NCBI GenBank assembly: GCA_029935705.1
Contig: JAOZJU010000010.1
Span: forward strand, 1-42,097
Reading direction: 5' to 3'
DNA length: 42,097 nucleotides
DNA from: Arcobacteraceae bacterium
GTDB lineage: Bacteria; Campylobacterota; Campylobacteria; Campylobacterales; Arcobacteraceae
In this document: one piece after another, positions 17,410 through 26,049 of the stretch
Position numbering within the stretch: the first letter of the stretch is position 1
Layout: every line of letters starts with the position of its first letter
The notes under the pieces: model-generated
The model's input: only the letters and a program-made list of their open reading frames with translations
Told to the model about the DNA's origin: nothing
Database searches by the model: none
Translations under genes and position numbers: made by a program

Positions 17410-18117
17410 GTGGGTAGAGCATTTGAATACAGAAAAGCAGCCAAACTAAAAAGATGGGGAAATATGTCAAAAGTATTTCCAAAACTTGCCAAAGCTATCA
17501 CAATGGCGGCAAAACAAGGTGTGCCTGATCCTGATATGAATGCACCATTAAGAACCGCTATAAACAATGCAAAAGCCCAAAACTTACCAAAAGAAAATAT
17601 AGCTTCAGCTATAAAAAGAGCAACATCTAAAGATAGTGCAAATTTGTCAGAGGTAAACTATGAGGGCAAAAGTAGTTTTGGAGTGCTTGTGTTTGTCCAG
17701 TGTGCTACAGACAATACAGCAAGAACAGTAGCTCATATCAAAGATATATTTAAAAAAAACAAAGGACAACTATTGCCTACTGGTTCGTTGGAGTTTATGT
17801 TTGACAGAAAATCTGTATATGAGATAAGCAAACCATCTATGGATATAGATGATTTGGAGCTTTTTATGATTGATTTTGGTTGGCAGTCATATGATATAGA
17901 TGACGATACTATATATGTATATGGTGATTTTAAAGATTTTGGAACATTAAGCGATGGTTTTGAAAAGCTTGAAATTGAGGTAAAATCAGCAAAACTTGAA
18001 AGAATACCAAACAACCCACAAGAGATAAGCGATGAAGCTATGGCTGATATAGAGAATCTTTTAGAAAAACTTGAAGAGGATGAAGATGTTCAAGCGGTAT
18101 GGACAAATATATTATAA
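17410..18117 (+). CDS. YebC/PmpR (TACO1) family protein
   Basis: A 235-residue cytoplasmic protein of the YebC/TACO1 family. It begins MGRAFEYRKAAKLKRWGNMS, includes the conserved NAPLRTAINNAKAQNLPKENI stretch and ends in the acidic C-terminal lobe (LEKLEEDEDVQAVWTN). Family members were described as DNA-binding regulators (PmpR) and more recently as ribosome-linked factors that help translate difficult peptide stretches; the setting after rpsT and prfA fits a translation role. The start is GTG 17410, one base after the prfA stop. Confidence 0.94.
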   Translation: MGRAFEYRKAAKLKRWGNMSKVFPKLAKAITMAAKQGVPDPDMNAPLRTAINNAKAQNLPKENIASAIKRATSKDSANLSEVNYEGKSSFGVLVFVQCATDNTARTVAHIKDIFKKNKGQLLPTGSLEFMFDRKSVYEISKPSMDIDDLELFMIDFGWQSYDIDDDTIYVYGDFKDFGTLSDGFEKLEIEVKSAKLERIPNNPQEISDEAMADIENLLEKLEEDEDVQAVWTNIL

Positions 18118-18127
18118 AGGTAAATTT

Positions 18128-19516
18128 ATGAAAAATTCTATTTTATTTGTATTGATTTTAAACTCTTTTTTGTATGCAAGTACTATAAAACAAGGTCAAA
18201 AATTGCAAATAACTGGATGTGACGAACATCAATGGTGTCACATAAAAGGCACAAAATTTTATATCAAAGGTTTCAAATATAAAAAAAATGGCAACACAGT
18301 AACACTTAAACCACAATTTGATGATGCTTCGTATTATAAAAGAACTCAAGATGGAGATAGTTATGGTTTTGTAGAAACATCTGGTCCTTCAAATAGTCAA
18401 AAAAATGAGTTTTTGACACAAAAAGCAAAAAGAGCTAAGATATTGGCTCAAGAAGCCAAAGCAAAAAAGCTGAAAAAATACAAACCAATAAAAACTAATA
18501 TAAGAGTAATACCTTCTGTTGAAGATGAGCAAATAGATACAAAATATATAGAGACAAAAAAACTTGACACAATAAAACCAGGCGACAAGATCATAGTAGA
18601 AAGTTGCGATGAATATAGATGGTGTAAAGTAGCTAAAACTGAGTATTATATAAGAGGCCATAAGTTTGATTTTGTAGGAAAAGAGTTTTTTCTCAAAAAG
18701 AGATATAGTGAAGCATTTTATTATGTCAATGTAAACAAAAAAGTATTTGGATACAAAAAAGCATACGATACAAACGAGATAGACACACTAAAACCACTTA
18801 AAGATGAAGAGCCACAAGAAAAGATAGACACATTGCAACCTTTGATAAGCGAAGATGTAGAAGAGATGCAAAACCAACAAGAGGATGAAGAGGTATTTGT
18901 ATACAACAAGATGGGACAAAAAGAGATATCAAATGAAGACCCTGAAGATTATCTCGCAAGAGAAGATACAGCTTCAACAAATGAAGATACAGCTTCAACT
19001 ATCAGCAAATCAAATTTTTATCTATCTTTGGGTATAGGGTTTGGCAAAACAGATATTGATATAAATATACCAGAAAGTTTTTTGAGTGAAGATATAGACA
19101 AAAGTTCCATTGGCATAGATATGGGAGCTGGAGTTGAGTATGATACCTTTTTGTTTGGTGCGAATTATGAGTATCAAAAGACAAATAGTTACAATATAAA
19201 AAGCTATTTTTTAGATATCAATTATAAACTATATAAAGATGATATATATCCATATGTCGGTATTTTTGCTGGATATAGCAAACTGTTGTGGGACAAATCT
19301 CCTATCAAAACAACTACAGATACCAAACTTGATAGTCAAGATGCCACATACGGAGCACAAATTGGGATTGTAAAAGATATAAACAAACACATTGATATAC
19401 GATTGTATTACAGATATGCAAAACAAAACTTCAAAACAGATATCACAAATAGCAGTAACTATATCAAACACAACAGCACAAACAGCTTAATAATGGGAGT
19501 AAAATATGTATTTTAG
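18128..19516 (+). CDS. Outer membrane beta-barrel protein with two cysteine-paired SH3-like repeats
   Basis: A 462-residue exported protein. Residues 1-17 form a signal peptide (ILFVLILNSFLYAS). Two SH3-like units follow, near 22-55 and 150-185, each with the core C-D-E-x-x-W-C (Cys31/Cys37 and Cys160/Cys166) and a trailing YI-x-G. A Lys/Ala-rich helical linker lies at 90-120, and an acidic linker at 215-290 contains two IDTLxPL copies. Residues 296-462 alternate like strands and end in Phe, as in small outer membrane barrels. An upstream in-frame ATG (18071) lies inside the YebC gene; ATG 18128 is preferred because AAAGG and the signal peptide follow correctly. The SH3 units may bind peptidoglycan. 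Confidence 0.82.
   Translation: MKNSILFVLILNSFLYASTIKQGQKLQITGCDEHQWCHIKGTKFYIKGFKYKKNGNTVTLKPQFDDASYYKRTQDGDSYGFVETSGPSNSQKNEFLTQKAKRAKILAQEAKAKKLKKYKPIKTNIRVIPSVEDEQIDTKYIETKKLDTIKPGDKIIVESCDEYRWCKVAKTEYYIRGHKFDFVGKEFFLKKRYSEAFYYVNVNKKVFGYKKAYDTNEIDTLKPLKDEEPQEKIDTLQPLISEDVEEMQNQQEDEEVFVYNKMGQKEISNEDPEDYLAREDTASTNEDTASTISKSNFYLSLGIGFGKTDIDINIPESFLSEDIDKSSIGIDMGAGVEYDTFLFGANYEYQKTNSYNIKSYFLDINYKLYKDDIYPYVGIFAGYSKLLWDKSPIKTTTDTKLDSQDATYGAQIGIVKDINKHIDIRLYYRYAKQNFKTDITNSSNYIKHNSTNSLIMGVKYVF
18962..18999 (+). repeat. 21-base-period tandem repeat inside the SH3/barrel gene
   Basis: GAAGATACAGCTTCAAC occurs at 18962-18978 and again at 18983-18999, period 21 bases, encoding EDTAST twice in the linker just before the barrel. 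In-frame gain or loss of copies would change linker length without breaking the protein. Confidence 0.85.
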
Positions 19517-20540
19517 ACTATTATTATATTTTTTAACAGCAATATTTTTTGTAAACTGTGGCAATGAAGATAGTAAAATAACTATAAACTATCTATCTAT
19601 CGATGAAAGCAGATGGACAATTATGGAAAACTACTATATAGACAAAAATGTATCATATACATATCTTAAAGATGACACCTTAACTTGGACAATAACAGGA
19701 GCAGACAAAGAGAAATTTGATATCAATAGCACCACTGGGAATATTAAAAACAAGGTAAATTTTGATTTTGAATCACCAGATGACAACGATACAAACAATA
19801 TATATGAGATAGAGATAAATGTCCAAGATGGCACATACAAAGCAAGCAAAACAGTTCAAATCGAAGTAACAGATGAAACAATAGATGGCAAAAAGTTTGG
19901 GCAAACTGGATACAATATGAGATATGAATCAGTTTTAAGTAGTAGTGGCCAAAGATGGCTAAGAACAAATCTAGGAGCTAAATATAACGATATTGATGGA
20001 GGTGATTTTGACCCAGATATAAATCTCTCCGATGGGACAAACAACTATAAAGCATACGGATTTTTGTATCAATGGGGCAGAGGTATGGATGGACACGAAC
20101 AGATATCGTGGACAGACAATGTGTCAGGAAGTGGCAATGGTGTAACTAGCACACAAACAAATATTCCAGCTCATAACAAATTTATCAACACTCATGATGA
20201 TTGGAGAAACACCAACGACTCATCATTGTGGAGTGAAGAATCATCTACAAACAACCCTTGCCCAGATGGTTATAGAGTTCCTACAATAGCTGAATTTAAC
20301 AAAGAGAATATTACTAACTATAGCAGTGGTATTGGCTCTGTTCTTCATCTAACAAAGGCAGGCATAAGACAAAAAAGTGATGGCGATACAGTAGAGACAG
20401 ATACAACAGGAGTATATGCCACAAACAAAGAAGCAGGGACGACAAATCATTTTGAATCATTTGAATTTAACAATACATCAGCAGGTTTATCTTCAAGAGC
20501 AAAAGCCACAGGTATATCTGTAAGATGTATAAAAAATTAA
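19506..20540 (+). CDS. Lipoprotein with cadherin-like and FISUMP domains
   Basis: A 344-residue lipoprotein. Signal peptide and lipobox (FFVN-Cys18) occupy the N-terminus. Residues 45-125 look like a cadherin-type domain (WTITGADKEKFDINSTTG; EIEINVQDGTYKASKTVQIEVTDE). The C-terminal 210 residues match the Fibrobacter succinogenes major paralogous (FISUMP) domain: FLYQWGRGMDG, PCPDGYRVPTIAEF and the closing GLSSRAKATGISVRCIKN. The function of FISUMP domains is unknown; many are on surface lipoproteins. ATG 19506 lies inside the last 11 bases of the upstream barrel gene, so the two proteins are translated together and probably act together in the outer membrane. Confidence 0.83.
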   Translation: MYFRLLLYFLTAIFFVNCGNEDSKITINYLSIDESRWTIMENYYIDKNVSYTYLKDDTLTWTITGADKEKFDINSTTGNIKNKVNFDFESPDDNDTNNIYEIEINVQDGTYKASKTVQIEVTDETIDGKKFGQTGYNMRYESVLSSSGQRWLRTNLGAKYNDIDGGDFDPDINLSDGTNNYKAYGFLYQWGRGMDGHEQISWTDNVSGSGNGVTSTQTNIPAHNKFINTHDDWRNTNDSSLWSEESSTNNPCPDGYRVPTIAEFNKENITNYSSGIGSVLHLTKAGIRQKSDGDTVETDTTGVYATNKEAGTTNHFESFEFNNTSAGLSSRAKATGISVRCIKN

Positions 20541-20549
20541 AGAAGATAT

Positions 20550-22094
20550 ATGGATAAAGTTCTTGCTTTAAAATACAGGCCAAAAAGTTTTGATGAGTTA
20601 ATAGGCCAAGAAACAATATCACAAACACTTAGTTTGGCTTTAGATAGTGACAGAATAGCTCATGCATATCTGCTAAGTGGGTTAAGGGGTAGTGGCAAAA
20701 CATCTACTGCTAGAATATTATCCAAATCGATCCTCTGTGAAAAAGGCCCAAGCTCAAAACCATGCGAACTTTGCGATAGTTGTATATCTGCTAACAGTGG
20801 AAAACATATGGATATAGTAGAGATGGATGCGGCATCAAACAGAGGGATTGATGATATAAAAAAACTAATAGAACACATACGATACAAACCATCTGTAGGA
20901 AAATATAAGATATTTATCATAGATGAGATACATATGCTCACAAATGAAGCTTTTAATGCTTTGTTAAAAACACTTGAAGAGCCACCTGCTTATGTGAGGT
21001 TTGTACTAGCAACTACAGATCCACTTAAACTTCCTGCTACGATTTTAAGTAGGACACAGCACTTTAGGTTCAAAAAAATATCAGTAGATGATGTAGTTCA
21101 ACATCTGTCATATATATTAAATATAGAGAAAATTGAGTTTGAAAAACAAGCTTTGGAGATATTAGCAAGACACGGACACGGAAGCTTAAGAGATAGTTTA
21201 ACTATACTTGACCAAGCTATCATATATACAAAAAGCGATATAACGGTTCAAGCTGTTACACAGATGTTAGGTTTGGTTGATGATGAGCTTTTTGATAAAC
21301 TTTTTGATATAGTTTTAAACCAAAAAGATATAGATGAAATAGTTGAAGAGTTAAAAATGCACGAGTTTGGAATGGTGCTTGATGAGTTGTCTATATATCT
21401 TAAAAATTGTTTAAAAAATAAAAATCCAAAATTTGATATGATGCTGTATGAGAGGTGTTTTAAAATCATTGCAAACTCAAAATATCTTTTGAGTTTAAAT
21501 AGCGATGAAGAGTTTGTATTGTATCTAACTTTGATGAAACTAAAAGAGGCATCTAAAAAAGAGACAATTGACAATATAATAAACAAAATCCAATCTATAC
21601 CAACTACTGACTCTAAAAAAACCTTGACAAAAGAGCAACCAATAGAAGAAAAAGATGACAAAGAGTTGTTCAAGATGGTTATTGAAAATATATATGACAA
21701 AAGTTTTGAAGTAGGACAATGTATCGAAAATGGTTTTAAATTTATAAGATATGCCGATGGTTTGGTTTATATCAAATCAAAAGTAGATGAAAAGTGCAAA
21801 ACTCTTATATGGCAAAATTATGATATAGTCAAAACAAAATTTAAAGAAGTTTTTAAAGATATGAAAGATATCAAATATATCAAAGATGAAGAGATAAAAA
21901 CTACTCAAGAACCCCAACTCTCAAAAGAAGATACAACTGAAGGCTCAAGCTGTATAGAAAATAGTATATCAAAAACAAAAGCGGTAGATGGTATGCCAAA
22001 TACAGAAGTACAGGATATACAAAACAGCGATATGGTTAAAAAAACTCAAGATTATTTTAAAACTACCGATATAAAAATCCAAACCAAAGCATAA
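20550..22094 (+). CDS. dnaX: DNA polymerase III subunit gamma/tau
   Basis: Clamp-loader ATPase of the replicative polymerase. The 514-residue protein has Walker A GLRGSGKT at 44-51, four zinc-binding cysteines (63, 72, 75, 78), Walker B IFIIDEIH from 121, and a sensor/arginine-finger region (LSRTQ) near 166. Domain III ends around 350; after it comes a lysine/glutamate-rich tail where tau would contact DnaB and the polymerase. A run of seven A at 21615-21621 lies just after domain III (see findings). It follows the envelope genes by 9 bases and precedes proB by 4. Confidence 0.95.
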   Translation: MDKVLALKYRPKSFDELIGQETISQTLSLALDSDRIAHAYLLSGLRGSGKTSTARILSKSILCEKGPSSKPCELCDSCISANSGKHMDIVEMDAASNRGIDDIKKLIEHIRYKPSVGKYKIFIIDEIHMLTNEAFNALLKTLEEPPAYVRFVLATTDPLKLPATILSRTQHFRFKKISVDDVVQHLSYILNIEKIEFEKQALEILARHGHGSLRDSLTILDQAIIYTKSDITVQAVTQMLGLVDDELFDKLFDIVLNQKDIDEIVEELKMHEFGMVLDELSIYLKNCLKNKNPKFDMMLYERCFKIIANSKYLLSLNSDEEFVLYLTLMKLKEASKKETIDNIINKIQSIPTTDSKKTLTKEQPIEEKDDKELFKMVIENIYDKSFEVGQCIENGFKFIRYADGLVYIKSKVDEKCKTLIWQNYDIVKTKFKEVFKDMKDIKYIKDEEIKTTQEPQLSKEDTTEGSSCIENSISKTKAVDGMPNTEVQDIQNSDMVKKTQDYFKTTDIKIQTKA

Positions 22095-22098
22095 TATC

Positions 22099-22863
22099 AT
22101 GAAAAAAAGGTTAGTTATCAAAATAGGCTCTGCTATCTTGACCAAGAAAGATATGATAAATGAAAAAAGATTGAAAAAGATAGTTAAATTTATCTTTCAA
22201 TTGAGACAAAATAATTATGAAGTGATAGTTGTAAGTAGTGGAGCAGTAGCTTCTGGATATACTGAACTAAAATTAGACAAAAACAGATTAAACAACAAAC
22301 AAGCATTGGCTTCTATAGGCCAGCCACTTCTTATGGCAAAATTTAAAAAAGCTTTTGATAAGTTTGATATAATATGTTCACAATTTCTTATAGAAGCTAC
22401 TGTATTTAAAGATAAGATAAGATTAGATCATGCAAAAGATACCATAGAAGCATTGATAAAAAATAGTGTTGTACCAATAATCAACGAAAACGACACAACA
22501 TACACAGATGAACTGGAGTTTGGTGACAATGACCAGCTCGCTGGCTTTGTGGCGGTATATTTTGATGCTATGGGTGTTTTGATATTAAGTGATATAGATG
22601 GATATTATGATAAAAATCCACAACACTACAAAGATGCCAAACTGATAAAAAAAATAAGCAAAATACCAAAAAAAGAGATGATAAAAAAACCTACTCAAAA
22701 TAGCCAATTTTCAACTGGTGGCATAGTAACTAAACTAAAAGCTGCCCACTATTTGATAAAACATAACAAATTTATGTTGCTAACAACTGGGTTTGAACTA
22801 AAAATAGCAAAAAACTATTTTCTAAAAAATATACACAACGGCGGGACTATATTTCAAAAATGA
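22099..22863 (+). CDS. proB: Glutamate 5-kinase
   Basis: Phosphorylates glutamate in the first step of proline synthesis. The 254-residue protein has the amino acid kinase fold: KRLVIKIGSAIL at the N-terminus, VVSSGAVASGY near 50, INENDTTYTDELEFGDNDQLAG near 132-153 and FSTGGIVTKLKAA near 205. It lacks the C-terminal PUA domain of the E. coli enzyme (367 residues), as is normal for short Campylobacterota ProB. The stop overlaps the fmt ATG by 4 bases. The proB-fmt order is also seen in Campylobacter. Confidence 0.95.
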   Translation: MKKRLVIKIGSAILTKKDMINEKRLKKIVKFIFQLRQNNYEVIVVSSGAVASGYTELKLDKNRLNNKQALASIGQPLLMAKFKKAFDKFDIICSQFLIEATVFKDKIRLDHAKDTIEALIKNSVVPIINENDTTYTDELEFGDNDQLAGFVAVYFDAMGVLILSDIDGYYDKNPQHYKDAKLIKKISKIPKKEMIKKPTQNSQFSTGGIVTKLKAAHYLIKHNKFMLLTTGFELKIAKNYFLKNIHNGGTIFQK

Positions 22864-23777
22864 TAAAAATCATATATATGGGAACCGCACAATTTTCTAC
22901 AACAATATTTGAAAAGCTTTATAACGATAAGCATATAGAAATCTCGACTCTATTTACTCAACCAGACAAAAAAGTAGGACGAAAACAGATCTTAACTGCA
23001 CCACATATAAAGCAGTTTTGTAAAACAAATGATATAGATATAGATATATATCAGCCTACAAATCCAAACGATAAAAGATATATCGAACTTATCAAAGATA
23101 TAAAACCTGATTTTATAATTGTAGCATCATATGCAAAAATTTTGTCACAAGAGATATTAGATATCGCTCCTTGTATAAATCTACACACCTCTATCTTGCC
23201 AAAATATAGAGGAGCTAGCCCTATACAAACAGCTATATTAAACAACGATAAATATACTGGAACTACTGCTATGTATATGGCAAAAGGACTTGATAGCGGA
23301 GAGATATTGTCAACTGCTTATATAAAAATAGAACAAAAAGATGATATATCCTCTTTGTTTGACAAATTGTCAGTCGTATCAGCAGATCTAATTTTGTATG
23401 TATTGAAAAATTTTCAAACTATTTTACCTAAAAAACAGCAACCATCTCAAGCTACATATTGTGGCAAAATATCAAAAAACGATGCGATAGTTTCATTTGA
23501 TGATAGTAGCAAATTGTTTCAAAAATATAAAGCATATAAGTTTTGGCCTGAAATTCACACAAAAAATAGTCTAAAGATAAAAAGCTGTGATATATTGGAT
23601 AGAAATAGTTTAAACAAAAGTGGTGTGATATTAGAAATAAGCAAAGATGGTATAACAGTTGGATGCAAAAAAGGTTCAATAAAAATTTATCAACTCCAAG
23701 CACCATCAAAAAAAGCGATAAATGCCACTGACTATACAAGAGGCAAAAGGTTATCCAGGGGTGATATTTTTGGATAA
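22860..23777 (+). CDS. fmt: Methionyl-tRNA formyltransferase
   Basis: Formylates initiator Met-tRNA using 10-formyltetrahydrofolate. The 305-residue protein shows the formyltransferase core: IIYMGTAQFS at the start, LFTQPDKKVGRKQ near 36, the catalytic block INLHTSILPKYRGASPIQTAIL near 107-128, and D-S-G-E-I-L after. The C-terminal OB-like domain follows (about 205-305). Asn in I-N-L-H, the His, and the downstream Asp give the expected Asn/His/Asp catalytic set. Start ATG overlaps proB (ATGA). Confidence 0.95.
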   Translation: MIKIIYMGTAQFSTTIFEKLYNDKHIEISTLFTQPDKKVGRKQILTAPHIKQFCKTNDIDIDIYQPTNPNDKRYIELIKDIKPDFIIVASYAKILSQEILDIAPCINLHTSILPKYRGASPIQTAILNNDKYTGTTAMYMAKGLDSGEILSTAYIKIEQKDDISSLFDKLSVVSADLILYVLKNFQTILPKKQQPSQATYCGKISKNDAIVSFDDSSKLFQKYKAYKFWPEIHTKNSLKIKSCDILDRNSLNKSGVILEISKDGITVGCKKGSIKIYQLQAPSKKAINATDYTRGKRLSRGDIFG

Positions 23778-24678
23778 TGAAACTTTACACAAACCAGTCT
23801 TAAAAGAGCAGGTTGTAGATATATTTAAAGAAGCGAAAGGATATATAGTTGATTGTACTTGTGGTTATGGTGGACATAGTCAAGCTATACTTGAAGCAAA
23901 CCAAAATGTAAGTTTGATATGCAACGACCAAGACCAAGTGGCGATTGATTTTTCAACTAAAAAGTTAGCAAAATATAAAAACAGAGTAACATTTACAAAA
24001 CAAAATTTTGAAAATATCATAAACACAGTTAAAGAGAAAAAAATAGTAGGTATATTAGCAGATATTGGGGTGTCATCTTTGCAACTTGATGACAAAAGTA
24101 GAGGTTTTAGCTTTCTTTCTCAAACACTTGATATGAGGATGGATAGAAGCAATCAATTAAGTGCATATGATGTAGTCAACCACTATACACAAACAAAACT
24201 ACAGCAGATACTAAAAGAGTATGCAGAGGTAAAAGAGGCAAAAAAGTTAAGCGAAGCGATAGTTAAAAATAGACCCATAAAAACAGCTATAGAGTTATCT
24301 AAAATTTGTGAAAAATATATATACAAAAAAAAGACAAACCCAGCAACTGGTGTATTTCAAGCTATACGAATAGAGGTAAACAGAGAGCTTGAGGTGTTAG
24401 AAAATCTCTTAAAAACAGTAGAAGATGCTGATTTGAAGGGTTGCCTTGTAGCAATAATATCGTTTCACTCTCTTGAAGATAGGATAGTTAAGCGGTATTT
24501 TAACTCATGGTCAAAAAACTGCATATGTCCTACAAATTTTATGCGATGTGAGTGTGGCAACAACAATGCAAAAGGGTATAAGATCACCAAAAAACCAATT
24601 GTAGCTACAAAAGATGAGCTTGCAAAAAACAAAAGAGCCAGAAGTGCAAAGATGAGAGTGTTTAGATTTGCAAGTTGA
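23770..24678 (+). CDS. rsmH: 16S rRNA (cytosine(1402)-N4)-methyltransferase
   Basis: Methylates C1402 of 16S rRNA. The product starts ..DNETLHKPVLKEQVVDIF, followed by the SAM-binding V-D-C-T-C-G-Y-G-G-H-S motif, DIGVSSLQLDDKSRGFSF and ISFHSLEDRIVK. Start choice: I use TTG 23770 (302 residues), 9 bases after AGGGG and next to the fmt stop. GTG 23761 is possible, and the far upstream ATG at 23722 lies deep in fmt and adds residues not expected for the family. It sits before an ftsL-like gene, as rsmH does in classic division clusters. Confidence 0.92.
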   Translation: MDNETLHKPVLKEQVVDIFKEAKGYIVDCTCGYGGHSQAILEANQNVSLICNDQDQVAIDFSTKKLAKYKNRVTFTKQNFENIINTVKEKKIVGILADIGVSSLQLDDKSRGFSFLSQTLDMRMDRSNQLSAYDVVNHYTQTKLQQILKEYAEVKEAKKLSEAIVKNRPIKTAIELSKICEKYIYKKKTNPATGVFQAIRIEVNRELEVLENLLKTVEDADLKGCLVAIISFHSLEDRIVKRYFNSWSKNCICPTNFMRCECGNNNAKGYKITKKPIVATKDELAKNKRARSAKMRVFRFAS

Positions 24679-24922
24679 TGAACTAAAAAAAGTATTGTTT
24701 ATGTTGCTAATAGTTGTATCTATAACTTTTCCGTTGATATATCTTAAAAACAATATATACTATGTGAGTAAAGATATAAATAGCTTGACAAACAAAAAAA
24801 ACTCACTTTTACAAGAGCAGTTTATCTTGATGCAACAGCTCGAACAAAAAGAGTTTGAAAACCAAATAAACGACTCACTTATCATAAATGATCTAAAACT
24901 TATTTCAAAGGAACTAAGATGA
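24668..24922 (+). CDS. FtsL-like bitopic protein
   Basis: An 84-residue protein with a short cytoplasmic head, one membrane helix (about 9-27, VLFMLLIVVSITFPLIYL) and a heptad-like coiled-coil region (30-75, LQEQFILMQQLEQKEFENQ). This is the layout of the division protein FtsL, whose sequence is poorly conserved, and the position right after rsmH is the classic one for ftsL. TTG 24668 is the only start that keeps the full head; it overlaps rsmH by 11 bases. The stop overlaps the next ATG by 4 bases. I leave the symbol empty because only shape and position support it. Confidence 0.7.
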   Translation: MQVDELKKVLFMLLIVVSITFPLIYLKNNIYYVSKDINSLTNKKNSLLQEQFILMQQLEQKEFENQINDSLIINDLKLISKELR

Positions 24923-25887
24923 TACAGATGATAAAAGATGCAAAATATATCCTAATAGCAACACACCAAAATCCAGATATAGATACTATGTGTAGTGCTA
25001 TAGCTATAGGTGGATATCTCAAACAAATAGGCAAAAAATATAAGATATTTAATATCTCAAAAACTGTACACAACAGATACAAAATGTTTGATAACTATAG
25101 CAAAATCACATCTATAGTTCCCGCCTTTTATGACCTTGTCATATATGTGGATTGTGCAAACAAACAAAGAGTAGCACAACAGTTTGACGATGATGCAAAG
25201 ACCATAAACATAGACCACCACATACTAAACGATATGTATGGTGATATAAATATAGTAGATGACAAAGCGGTAAGTTGTGGATTGGTAGTTTATGATATAT
25301 TTGAAAAGTTTAATATAACTATAGATACAAATATGGCAAATGCATTATATTTGGCGATATATGATGATAGTTTTGCTTTTACAAAATATAAAACTAGCGA
25401 CAATATATATAAAGTGATGGATAGCTTGACAAAATATGGAGCAAAACCAAACAAGTTAGCAGATGGTTTTTTATCTACATTGAGTGTGGCAAAATACAGA
25501 TTGCTTCCGCTTATTGGCAATACTCTTGAACTACATAATGATGGTTTGATAGCTACTATTGAACTAAAACAGGAGTTTTTAGACAAAACAGATGCTACCA
25601 TAAATGAGTGCGATGATTATCCATATGAGATATTAAAAATAAAAGTTGTAGATATAGTTTGTTTTTTCAAACAACTTAAAAACAATAACATAAAAGTATC
25701 TATAAGAGCAAAAAGAGATATAGACTTAAGAGAGATAGCTACTATCTTTGGAGGCGGTGGGCATATCTCATCTGTAAGTTTTACACTAAAAGAAACAACC
25801 ATAAGTGAAACTAAAAAAAAGGTGATAGATAAGCTAAAGCAGAATTTTAAGTCACCTATAAAAACCAATACTATCTTTAAGAAGTAA
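24919..25887 (+). CDS. DHH/DHHA1 family phosphoesterase (NrnA-like)
   Basis: A 322-residue cytoplasmic phosphoesterase. DHH domain motifs are H-Q-N-P-D-I-D (His16, Asp20, Asp22), Y-V-D-C (Asp78), I-D-H-H (Asp99, His100, His101) and a downstream V-D-D; the DHHA1 domain carries G-G-G-G-H-I near 275. These metal ligands match NrnA-type nanoRNases/pAp phosphatases that clear two- to five-base RNAs. The usual PDGD is PDID here. It is translationally coupled to the FtsL-like gene by a 4-base overlap. The substrate (oligoRNA, pAp or c-di-AMP breakdown products) cannot be settled from sequence. Confidence 0.87.
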   Translation: MIQMIKDAKYILIATHQNPDIDTMCSAIAIGGYLKQIGKKYKIFNISKTVHNRYKMFDNYSKITSIVPAFYDLVIYVDCANKQRVAQQFDDDAKTINIDHHILNDMYGDINIVDDKAVSCGLVVYDIFEKFNITIDTNMANALYLAIYDDSFAFTKYKTSDNIYKVMDSLTKYGAKPNKLADGFLSTLSVAKYRLLPLIGNTLELHNDGLIATIELKQEFLDKTDATINECDDYPYEILKIKVVDIVCFFKQLKNNNIKVSIRAKRDIDLREIATIFGGGGHISSVSFTLKETTISETKKKVIDKLKQNFKSPIKTNTIFKK

Positions 25888-25957
25888 GATTTAAGTTATC
25901 AATATTTTAGTTTTGCAGAGTTTTTATATATTTATGATAAAATCAAAAAAGGCAAAT

Positions 25958-26041
25958 ATGTTATATATAAAAAATAAGCAAATCCAAAAATCAACACTCA
26001 ACGATGAAGCGATAAACAAAGTTACACCACAAGAAAACTGA
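25958..26041 (+). CDS. Possible 27-codon leader ORF before the histidine kinase
   Basis: ATG 25958 has AAAAAAGGC 5 bases upstream and opens a 27-codon frame (MLYIKNKQIQKSTLNDEAIN, then KVTPQEN) ending in TGA 26039-26041, 8 bases before the kinase ATG. The kinase has no ribosome binding site of its own, so reinitiation after this ORF is plausible. The peptide is polar and has no recognised relatives. It may equally be untranslated leader sequence. Confidence 0.35.
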   Translation: MLYIKNKQIQKSTLNDEAINKVTPQEN

Positions 26042-26049
26042 TATAATAT

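Noticed and set aside
22099-22863. ProB as a truncated gene because the PUA domain is missing
   Set aside because: Short ProB proteins of about 250 residues are normal in this phylum, and the kinase motifs are complete.
22860-24678. Loss of birA after fmt compared with Campylobacter
   Set aside because: birA may lie elsewhere in the genome; absence from one window proves nothing.
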